Part shown: positions 26,154 through 34,100 of the stretch, piece after piece
How the letters are laid out: every line of letters begins with the position of its first letter
How positions within the stretch are numbered: the first letter of the stretch is position 1
From: Chitinophagaceae bacterium
GTDB taxonomy: Bacteria > Bacteroidota > Bacteroidia > Chitinophagales > Chitinophagaceae
NCBI GenBank assembly: GCA_947458275.1
Contig: CANGYR010000011.1
Span: 1 to 64,000, forward strand
Direction: 5' to 3'
DNA length: 64,000 nucleotides
Notes under the pieces: generated by a model
What the model was told of the DNA's origin: nothing
The model's database searches: none
What the model saw: the letters and a program-made list of their open reading frames with translations, nothing else
Program-made: the position numbers and the translations under genes

Positions 26154-27539
26154 ATGACAAATTCCATCGCTGATTTTCAGAGAATATTTTTTATTGGTGT
26201 AGCCGGTACGGGTATGAGCGCTATAGCCCAGTATTTGAGCGGCATCGGCAAGTCTGTCAGTGGAAGCGATAGGTATTTTTTGCCCGGTAAGTACAATGAC
26301 ACAAGGGAGAAGCTTGAAGCGGCCGGTGTGCAATGTTTTGAACAGGATGGTACAGGCATTACGCCGGAAACCTCGCTGGTAGTTGTATCTACTGCCATAG
26401 AAGATACCGTCTATGAAGTTCAAAAAGCAAAATCATTATCCATTCCCATTTTAAAAAGAAGCGAGCTGCTGGCGATGATTGCGAGAAGCAAGAAGACGAT
26501 TGCAGTAGGGGGTACATCAGGAAAGAGTACTACCAGTGCCATGCTTTTCGACATCATGGAAAAAGCCGGCATGTCACCAAGCATTATAAGTGGTGCCGGT
26601 TTGGTAAGCATCATCAGAGAAAATAAAATCGGCAATGCAAAAGTGGGAAGTGGTGATTGGCTAATCATTGAAGCCGATGAGAGTGATGGTTCTATTGTTC
26701 AGTACACACCTGAAATAGGCTTGCTGCTGAATGTCGACAAAGACCATCAGGAGATGGATGAATTGATGGAAATTTTTTCTGTCTTCAAAAAAAACACAAA
26801 AGATATTTTTATAGTCAATCAATGCAATGCACTTGCGAAGCAACTTTCTGCAGACTTGCAATATGATTTTTCTTCCAATTCAGAAATTAGTGCTGGATTC
26901 AATGCCGGAAATTTTCATCAGCAGGGCATGGAGATTTCTTTCACCATCAATGATTATCCATATACGCTCAATACAGTCGGCAGGCACAATATGGAGAATG
27001 CACTTGCCGCCGTGTCGGTAGCGATTCAGCTTGGTATCAGTCACGAAATAGCATCATCTGCTTTGGCTGAATATGAGGGTATTTATAGAAGACATCAACT
27101 GCTTGGTGTGAAGAATGGTGTTTATGTGATTGATGACTATGCCCATAATCCTGTTAAATGCGCTGCGTCTATAGAGGCTTGTCAGTATATAGCTCCCAAA
27201 GTAATTGCCTGGTTTCAGCCTCACGGTTACGGACCCACGAGATTTTTGAAAAATGATTTCGTTCATGAATTCTGCAAATCGCTTCGCCCTCAGGATGAAA
27301 TTTGGATGAGTGAAATATTTTATGCCGGTGGGACTGCAGTAAAAGACATTTCATCTGCCGATCTTATCAGTGAAATCAAAGCCAATGGCAAGAGTGCTTT
27401 TTTTGTTGAAAACAGGGGCCATCTTCTTGAAGCAATCAGGCCTCATTTAACCGACAATTGCGTTCTGCTGCTGATGGGCGCCCGCGATCCCGGTCTGGAA
27501 AATTTCTGTAAATCTGTTTGGGAAGGGTTGTCAAAATGA
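26154..27539 (+). CDS. Mur ligase, MurC/Mpl type
   Basis: This 461-residue ATP-dependent ligase has the MurC/Mpl domain order: an N-terminal Rossmann fold with FIGVAGTGMSAIA (13-25), the ATP loop GGTSGKSTT (119-127), EADESDGS, and a C-terminal domain with DDYAHNP near 326. Mpl (reuse of the murein tripeptide) and MurC (alanine addition to UDP-MurNAc) are close relatives. The P-loop differs from the usual MurC GTHGKTTT, and the gene is not in a division/wall cluster, so an Mpl-like recycling role is more likely, but this is an inference. It is directly downstream of DUF4197. Confidence 0.72.
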   Translation: MTNSIADFQRIFFIGVAGTGMSAIAQYLSGIGKSVSGSDRYFLPGKYNDTREKLEAAGVQCFEQDGTGITPETSLVVVSTAIEDTVYEVQKAKSLSIPILKRSELLAMIARSKKTIAVGGTSGKSTTSAMLFDIMEKAGMSPSIISGAGLVSIIRENKIGNAKVGSGDWLIIEADESDGSIVQYTPEIGLLLNVDKDHQEMDELMEIFSVFKKNTKDIFIVNQCNALAKQLSADLQYDFSSNSEISAGFNAGNFHQQGMEISFTINDYPYTLNTVGRHNMENALAAVSVAIQLGISHEIASSALAEYEGIYRRHQLLGVKNGVYVIDDYAHNPVKCAASIEACQYIAPKVIAWFQPHGYGPTRFLKNDFVHEFCKSLRPQDEIWMSEIFYAGGTAVKDISSADLISEIKANGKSAFFVENRGHLLEAIRPHLTDNCVLLLMGARDPGLENFCKSVWEGLSK

Positions 27540-27832
27540 CCTCACCCCCGACCCCTCTCCAAAGGAGAGGAGAAAGCATCTGTCTTTGGATGTGCTCCCT
27601 TGTTGGTGTTTACCCCTTGTTGGTGTTATCACCAACGAGAAAAGGGGTTCAGTAATTTTTCTATAGTATTGTTGTTGGTGATAACAGTAAAAACGGAGCG
27701 AAAAATTATTCAGTAATAACTCTTTAGCAGATTCCCCCTTGTTGGTGTTATCACCAACGAGAAAAGTGATTCAGTTATTTTTCTATAGTATTGTTGATGT
27801 TGATAATGCCAACAACGGAGGGAGAAAAAGCT
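27540..27832. repeat. Tandem repeat block downstream of the transposase gene
   Basis: A CCTCTCC/GGAGAGG palindrome lies at 27554-27570. Two imperfect tandem units of about 121-123 bases follow, from 27614 and 27735. Each starts with the REP-like hairpin (27617-27640 and 27738-27761) and carries a second, degenerate REP-like motif. The first ends with a copy (27711-27733) of the last codons of the transposase gene, and the second runs into the gene's real end. The duplication therefore included the transposase 3' end. Confidence 0.75.
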
Positions 27833-28348
27833 TTAGTAATAACTCTTTAGCAGATTAAAATCGTCTATCCCTCTTTCATAAAATTTAGCAGATGAGTAAT
27901 GATATTCTTCAGGGAAGCTACACATTTTAGCTTTCACGGGGTTGAAGTGAATATAGCTCATTTTTTGTATGAATCTTTTTTCATTTATTAGATCAACAGA
28001 TAAAGGATTTCGTTCCCAAATCTGATACTTTCTATCTTTCGCATCTACTTTTAATTCACTCAACATGTTGTTATTGCTTTTTAATAAATTAAATTTTATC
28101 TGTTGAGCAGTAAACTTCATGAAACTATGTTGAATTTTATGAGGATTATAAGGAGGTAAAATTTGCCAAATTAAGTGAATGTGATTGTTCATTATGACAA
28201 AACTGAATAAATCAATTTTTCTTTTTTCAACTAAGTATTTAAGGCTTTGTACGATTATATTCTTGTTGGTATCACAAAACAGAATTGGATTCCAGTTTAG
28301 TATTGTTGCTGTAAAAAATTGAGGCCAATGTATTGCATATTTTTCCAT
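27833..28348 (-). CDS. REP-associated tyrosine transposase (Y1/HUH, RAYT)
   Basis: This 171-residue single-domain Y1 transposase has the HUH motif NNHIHLIW, with His56 and His58 as metal ligands. The catalytic Tyr is probably Tyr132 in SYIHFNPVKA, the most conserved signature of this family. RAYT proteins cut and move short REP palindromes as single-stranded DNA. They usually sit singly next to such repeats, as here: arrays of GTTGGTG/CACCAAC hairpins lie on both sides (27602-27830 and 28416-28755). The length is close to typical for the group, and the frame is intact with an ATG start, so it may still be active. Confidence 0.88.
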   Translation of the reverse strand: MEKYAIHWPQFFTATILNWNPILFCDTNKNIIVQSLKYLVEKRKIDLFSFVIMNNHIHLIWQILPPYNPHKIQHSFMKFTAQQIKFNLLKSNNNMLSELKVDAKDRKYQIWERNPLSVDLINEKRFIQKMSYIHFNPVKAKMCSFPEEYHYSSAKFYERGIDDFNLLKSYY

Positions 28349-28415
28349 TTTGTTTGTTTATGCAAAAGGAATAATAATTTTAAAATACTCATTGATGAAT
28401 AAACATTATTATAGG

Positions 28416-28755
28416 GATAAAATTCACGTTGGTTGTTGGTGATAACACCAACAATGGTGGAGTGATAAAATTCTCGATGCTTGTTGGAGATAACGCCTCG
28501 ATAGTTGTTTGTGATAACACCAACAACGGTGGAGTGATAAAATTCACGTTGATTGTTGGTGATAACGCCTCGATAGTTGTTGGTGATAACACCAACAACG
28601 GGGGAATGGTGGAATGATAAAATTCAGGTTGATTATTGGTGATAACGCCTCGATAGTTGTTGGTGATAACACCAACAACGGTGGAGTGATAAAATTCACG
28701 TTGATTGTTGGTGATAACGCCTCGATAGTTGTTGGTGATAACACCAACAACGGGG
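28416..28755. repeat. REP-like palindrome array, five units
   Basis: Five tandem units begin at 28416, 28464, 28536, 28616 and 28688 (spacings 48, 72, 80 and 72 bases). A full unit has GATAAAATTC, then TTGTTGGTGATAACGCC, then TCGATAG, then the hairpin GTTGGTGATAACACCAAC. The first unit lacks the middle part and the fourth has eight extra bases. Long open frames through the array (such as 28429-28617) are products of the repeats, not genes. The array begins 68 bases upstream of the transposase start. Confidence 0.85.
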
Positions 28756-28780
28756 AAAACCCCAAACCCCAAACGTTTCC

Positions 28781-29785
28781 TCATGGTTTATATTCCAGAT
28801 ACAATACCGCATTTTCTTCCAGGCTGGCACTAGAGCGGAGCTCGTATCTTTTAGATCCTGCATTTACAATGATGATGGCCGTATTGGGCGGAATGGAACC
28901 AAGATTTTCGGCAAACATGGTGATTTCATGCCGACTTGTATTTTCATCCAGTTTCAATTTTATTTTTAGCGGCTCCTCTGAAAGTCTTTGTTTGCTTTTG
29001 ATTAATCTTCCGTTGTAGAATATGCTCACAGTATCATTGTCAACAATTCCATTGTCGTATACAGTTAATTCAATTTCAGGTTCATTGATTTCAAGTCTGC
29101 TGATTTCATTTTTTTTCCGTTCCTTCATTTTGTTCGTCAGCTCCTCCTCATTATTCGGATTATCCTCTTTCACCACAGGGGGAGTAATAACGTCATCAGG
29201 TTTTTTATCTGTCTCATTGTTTTTATCCGGTGATTCTTTTTCTGTATTTTTTTTCTTTTTTTCCTTTTTGTCAGTGTCTTTTTTCTCCGGAGTCTTTACA
29301 ACAGGAGGTTTTTGTTTTTTAGGCATCTCGAAACAAGTTGGTCTGTTTCCGGATAACTCCAATGGTTCATTTGAAACTTTTCTGACTGTAAATAAATTAC
29401 TGTAAACGATGTTGCGGGGTTCTTCCATAAACAATTCAGTAGTTACGCCACCTCTTAGAACATTGGCATTACCCGTTTCGGATTTCCAGAGCTTTAATGT
29501 CATCAAGACATGGTTGCCGGAGTTTTCAATAAATGAAGTTCCGGTGATGATCCAGGTTTTATTTCTTTTATTGTACAGGCCTTTGAAATATACTTTACAC
29601 TTGCTGCTTCTGTCGTTCATAACTACATCTGATGTATAGCCGCATAAATCTTTTCCATCCTGTATGATACTAATGCGCAAAAATTCATCGGCCATAATAC
29701 CTTCCCAGGTACCGGTTATATTTTGAGAAAATAATGAGGAAGTTTTTAATAAAAACAAAACACTAACAACGATTAGTTTTTTCAT
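28781..29785 (-). CDS. Secreted protein: beta-barrel-like domain, charged linker, PPNT-type domain
   Basis: The 334-residue product starts with a signal peptide (MKKLIVVSVLFLLKTSSLFS) from ATG 29785. Residues 20-135 form a compact beta-rich domain starting NITGTWEG, similar in style to lipocalin-like folds. A long Lys/Glu/Pro-rich linker follows (about 150-235). The C-terminal domain (DNDTVSIFYNGRLI, then FAENLGSIPPNTA) is the same as in the protein at 12344-13687. The linker could span the periplasm or wall. The function is unknown, and no operon partner is close. Confidence 0.65.
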   Translation of the reverse strand: MKKLIVVSVLFLLKTSSLFSQNITGTWEGIMADEFLRISIIQDGKDLCGYTSDVVMNDRSSKCKVYFKGLYNKRNKTWIITGTSFIENSGNHVLMTLKLWKSETGNANVLRGGVTTELFMEEPRNIVYSNLFTVRKVSNEPLELSGNRPTCFEMPKKQKPPVVKTPEKKDTDKKEKKKKNTEKESPDKNNETDKKPDDVITPPVVKEDNPNNEEELTNKMKERKKNEISRLEINEPEIELTVYDNGIVDNDTVSIFYNGRLIKSKQRLSEEPLKIKLKLDENTSRHEITMFAENLGSIPPNTAIIIVNAGSKRYELRSSASLEENAVLYLEYKP

Positions 29786-29994
29786 TTGAAAATCATGCTT
29801 GATTATTTTTTTCATTCTAAAGTATTGTTTGATTTAATGACATCCGAATTTATCAAAAAAACCTTTTTCAACAATTCAATCAATTATAAATAATTGTTAT
29901 AATGCCCCGGTTTGTCAATTTTTATTTTTGCTTCGGGAAATAAAAAGAATGTCGTATTTTTAACAATTACCTCAAATTAAGAATTGCAATAATT

Positions 29995-30885
29995 ATGAAA
30001 AATTCACTTTACCTAACCTGCATTTTCGCACTGATTATTTTCTCTTCCTGCAAGAAAGATTATATAGAAACTACTCCTGCACCTCCGCCACCAATTGTTG
30101 TGCCGCCTGTTGCACCTCCAACTGAAGCTACAGACAGTACTTTGCTGATGGGGAATCCAAGCAGTGCAACTGATAATCAGGCTGATTTCGGAAATTATTT
30201 GATGAAGGAAGGATATTATTCCGTTTCATATAATAGAGACCGTGGTATCGCCAATTGGGTGAGCTGGCATGTGGTGTATTCTGATTTTGGATCTTTCGCC
30301 AGACAAAATGATTTCAGGGCCAATCAGGCGGTACCCGATGGCTGGTATAAGGTAGAAAGTTTCAGTTACAGTGCTTCGGGTTTTGACAGGGGACATATTT
30401 GTCCGTCTTCCGACCGCACATCTTCACTTGAAGCCAATTCTGCTACATTTTTGATGACTAATATTATTCCTCAGGCACCCAAAAATAATCAGGGTCCCTG
30501 GGCTGCCCTTGAAACTTACTGCAGAAATCTTGTACAGGGTGGCAATGAACTTTATATAATTTCAGGTGCCTATGGCGAGGGAGGAACGGGAGACAATGGC
30601 GCTGCTACTACCATTGATAACGGAAAAGTTACAGTTCCTGCCAATTTATGGAAAGTAATTGTAGTGCTTACTGATGGGGGAGATGATCTGAAAAGGGTAA
30701 AAAACAACACTAGGGTAATCAGCGTAATTATGCCTAATGTGAATCCAGTTAATCCCACTAATCCCGAGTGGCGTTCTTTCAGAACTTCTGTAGATGATAT
30801 TGAATCTCAAACAGGTTATGATATACTTTCTAAAGTTACCAAATCCGTTCAGGATGTGATTGAAGCGAAAGTAGATAATCTCTGA
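29995..30885 (+). CDS. DNA/RNA non-specific endonuclease, lipoprotein
   Basis: This 296-residue member of the Serratia-type (NUC1) endonuclease family has the active-site motif DRGH (131-134), with His134 as general base, and the metal-binding Asn in the region TNIIPQAPKNNQGPW (155-169). A lipobox (FSSC, Cys19) and a Pro-rich linker place it as a surface or periplasmic lipoprotein. It probably degrades external nucleic acids for nutrients, or extracellular DNA in biofilm. It is monocistronic, with a terminator after it. Confidence 0.92.
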   Translation: MKNSLYLTCIFALIIFSSCKKDYIETTPAPPPPIVVPPVAPPTEATDSTLLMGNPSSATDNQADFGNYLMKEGYYSVSYNRDRGIANWVSWHVVYSDFGSFARQNDFRANQAVPDGWYKVESFSYSASGFDRGHICPSSDRTSSLEANSATFLMTNIIPQAPKNNQGPWAALETYCRNLVQGGNELYIISGAYGEGGTGDNGAATTIDNGKVTVPANLWKVIVVLTDGGDDLKRVKNNTRVISVIMPNVNPVNPTNPEWRSFRTSVDDIESQTGYDILSKVTKSVQDVIEAKVDNL

Positions 30886-30912
30886 TTAACATCTTTTCAA
30901 TAAAATTTTCCG

Positions 30913-30939
30913 GGCCTGATTCATTCAGGCCTTTTTTTT
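30913..30939 (+). terminator. Terminator after the endonuclease gene
   Basis: GGCCTGA and TCAGGCC enclose a short loop (TTCATT-type) and are followed by an eight-base T-run, about 28 bases after the stop. Confidence 0.88.
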
Positions 30940-31191
30940 AAAAAAAATCTTTCACACAATACGTAGATTGAAAACTACGTTTTACGAATGAATAAATTTA
31001 ATACTCTCCATAGTATTTGCTTTCAATGCTATTACGCATAGATAAATAGTTTTATACAGATTGGCCAGAATGGTAATTTTATTATAGGCACAGTCAAAAC
31101 TACCCTGCTTTCATTTAGGCATACTATTCCTACTTTTTTAGCGTTTTATTAATATCCTATTAATAGGTTTTTGTTTGCTGGCCGAAATCCG
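30940..31191. other. AT-rich upstream region of the giant adhesin
   Basis: No gene is seen. A 6-bp hairpin ACGTAG/CTACGT lies at 30961-30980. A perfect 12-base palindrome CCTATTAATAGG at 31156-31167 stands 24 bases before the adhesin ATG and could be an operator or a promoter-proximal structure. No full TAnnTTTG box was found. Confidence 0.4.
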
Positions 31192-34100
31192 ATGAAACCA
31201 ATGAAAAAACCTCTATCCTTCTTCATTTTATTGTTGAGTTTATACTCCAACGCGCAAAGGATTGGTGCTGTCAACTCAAATTCGAAAAATAATTCCGGAA
31301 GCTTTCAGTCAAAATATAATAAAGCAGCTGTTGACATTTGGGATGAGGTTGAAAATTATGTCAACGGATTTGCAAGAGTGTTGAAATCTGATAAATTTTC
31401 TTTGATCAATACATCTGGAAATCTGATTGCGAAAGTTGAATTTGACGGAGCAAGAAATTTTTCCCATCATCTGGCAGCAGTAGAAAAAAACGGACAGTGG
31501 GGTTTTATCAATGAGCAGGGTATAAATGTTATTCCTTTTCAATTTGAGATAGCATATGATTTTAAATCAGACGTGACTGCGGTATTCTCAAACAAAAAAT
31601 GGATGATAATTGACCAAGCCGGTAAAATTATCAATACACCGGATATAGATGTCTGTTATGGATTTAAGAATGGAACTGCTCAGATAGAAAAGTCAGGCAG
31701 AAAAGGAGTGATGTTTGAAAATGGGACGATCACATTCTCAGGTAGTGAATCTGCGCCTAAAAAACTTTCTCAAAGAATTGCAAATAACCCAACCAACAAC
31801 GCAATCGGTTCATGTCCTAACAATCTTGATTTTGAAAATGGAAACTTTACCGGATGGAGATGCTTTGTAGGATCTGTCGATACAATAGGAACAACCAATA
31901 TAGTTAAAGTAAATCCGTCCGCACCTCTTGCCAATCGTCATAGAATAATCTCCAGATCAAATCCTTCTGTTATTGATCCATTTGGATTGTTTCCAATTAA
32001 CCCTCCCGATGGCAGTAATTTTGCCGTTAAGCTGGGTAATACCAATATAGGCGCACAGGCGGAGAGAATAAGATACACTATCCGCGTTCCATTGAACGAC
32101 AGCAATTTTTCCATTAAATATGATTATGCTGTGGTGTTTCAGGATCCCGGTCATACTGCGTGGTCGCAACCAAGATTTGTGGCGCGTTTGTTTGACTCTG
32201 CCGCCAATAAATATGTTGACTGTGCTTCATTTGAATATATCTCAACCTCAAATCTTCCTGGTTTCGCGCTATCAAAGGTAGACAGTTCAGTAATTTATAA
32301 ACCGTGGTCAAGCGTATTTATTAGCATGAGGGCTTTTGCAGGCAAAACTATGGTTCTTGAGTTTACTACAGCAGACTGTGTGCGTAGAGGACATTGGGGG
32401 TATGCTTATGTGGATGTTCAGTCTATTTGCGGAGAAGCAGTTCAAATGCAATATGATTGTAACTATCCCAACGAAACCATCCTTGATGCTCCTCCTGGAT
32501 TTGAGATTTACAAATGGTGGAATAAAGATTTCACTCGCTTGTTGGCTCAAGGTCAGCATGCGGTATTGAATCCCGGCCCACCCGCCAATTCAACCATCTG
32601 GGTAGAAATGATTCCTTATAACAATTATGGCTGTACCGACACTATGCCAGTTAGGATTTACGGAAGTTTTACTCCTTCATTTAAAGTGTCGGAAAAAAAT
32701 GTTGTTTGCGCTCCACGCAACATCAGTTTTTACAACAATAATACCCCCTCCGTATCAGCAGTATGGGAATTTGGTGACGGCACCACTGCAACCGGCGATA
32801 CAGTAAATCATACCTTTTTATCTGCAGGAACTTATGTAGTAACGCTAACGGTTACACTACCGAGTGGCTGCATAGGAAAAGTAATTGATACAATAAGGAT
32901 TACCTCACCAACGGTAGCGGTGAATTATGCTGCAGGAAATTTTTGCAATAATCAAACAGTGAATTTTGAAGCGATTGGAAATAATGTTGATAGTTTGGTA
33001 TGGAATTTTGGCGATGGTAATATCATCACTACCAGTCAGTTGGTTACGAATTATTCCTATAATACTGCCGGTACTTTTGTTCCTTCAGTAAAAGTGTATA
33101 TAAAAGGTGGATGTGAATTGAATCCTCCGTTGCCTGATACCATCAGGATTGAAAAAGTGAATGCAGAATTTAATTCATTTGTATCTGCTAATTGTACAGC
33201 AACTTCTGTTTTATTTAAAGACAGTTCTTATTCTAATTTCGGCATAACAGGTTATACTTGGGATTTTGGAGATCAAACAGGTGCAGCCGGTGCTTCGGTT
33301 AATCATGTATATACAAGTACAGGCAACTATTCGGTTAGGTTAATCGCAGTCGGAAAATACGGTTGTAGTGATACGGTAATTTATCCTGTAGCAATACGCT
33401 TGTTGACTATACCTAATATCTCTATCAATGCAACTGCTCAATCATGCGAAAAATCAGCAGTCAACTTTACTTCAACCATTCAATCGGCTGACAGCATCGC
33501 TTCTGTGTTGTGGATTTCCTCCGATGGCAAATCAGGAATTGGTTCGCAGTTCAGTAATATTTTTAATCAGTCAGGCAATTATACAGTTCGGTCAATTGTA
33601 AATACAATCTATGGTTGTGCTGATACGGCAAATCATGCGATTACTATTAACGCAATTCCTCAATTTGCAACTACCGGAAATCAGGAAGTTTGTGCCGGTC
33701 AGAAAACGAATCAAATCAATCTGACAAGCAATATCGCCAATACAGTTTTCTCCTGGCAGAATGATAATACATCTGTTGGTTTGCCTGCATCGGGAAATGG
33801 CAATATTCCATCATTCACAACAACAAATCAGAGCAGCAATGTTATGGCTGCTAATGTGAAAATTTCTGCATCTGCCAATGGATGTAGCGCACCCACTCAG
33901 GAGTTGAGTATTAATGTAAAACCATTACCTGTAATCAATAAGCCAACTGATCAGACTTTATGTAATAAGGATAATACAACCCCAATTGTTTTTTCTGGTA
34001 ATGCCAATGATATCACTTACAACTGGAGTAACAATACAACTTCAATAGGACTGACGGCTTCCGGTTCAGGAAATATTGCTTCTTTTGTCGCAGCAAATGT

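Noticed and set aside
28416-28755. Possible CRISPR array
   Set aside because: Units vary from 48 to 80 bases, the supposed spacers are themselves repeated, the repeats are near-complete palindromes, and no cas genes are near.
28429-29018. Rightward open frames of 62 and 134 codons rich in VVGDN(T/A)NN repeats
   Set aside because: They are translations of the REP-like array, and continue antisense into the secreted-protein gene at 28781-29785. No start signal or family supports them.
31171-31191. Start of the giant adhesin at TTG 31171
   Set aside because: It would place seven non-signal residues before the signal peptide; ATG 31192 or 31201 fits better.
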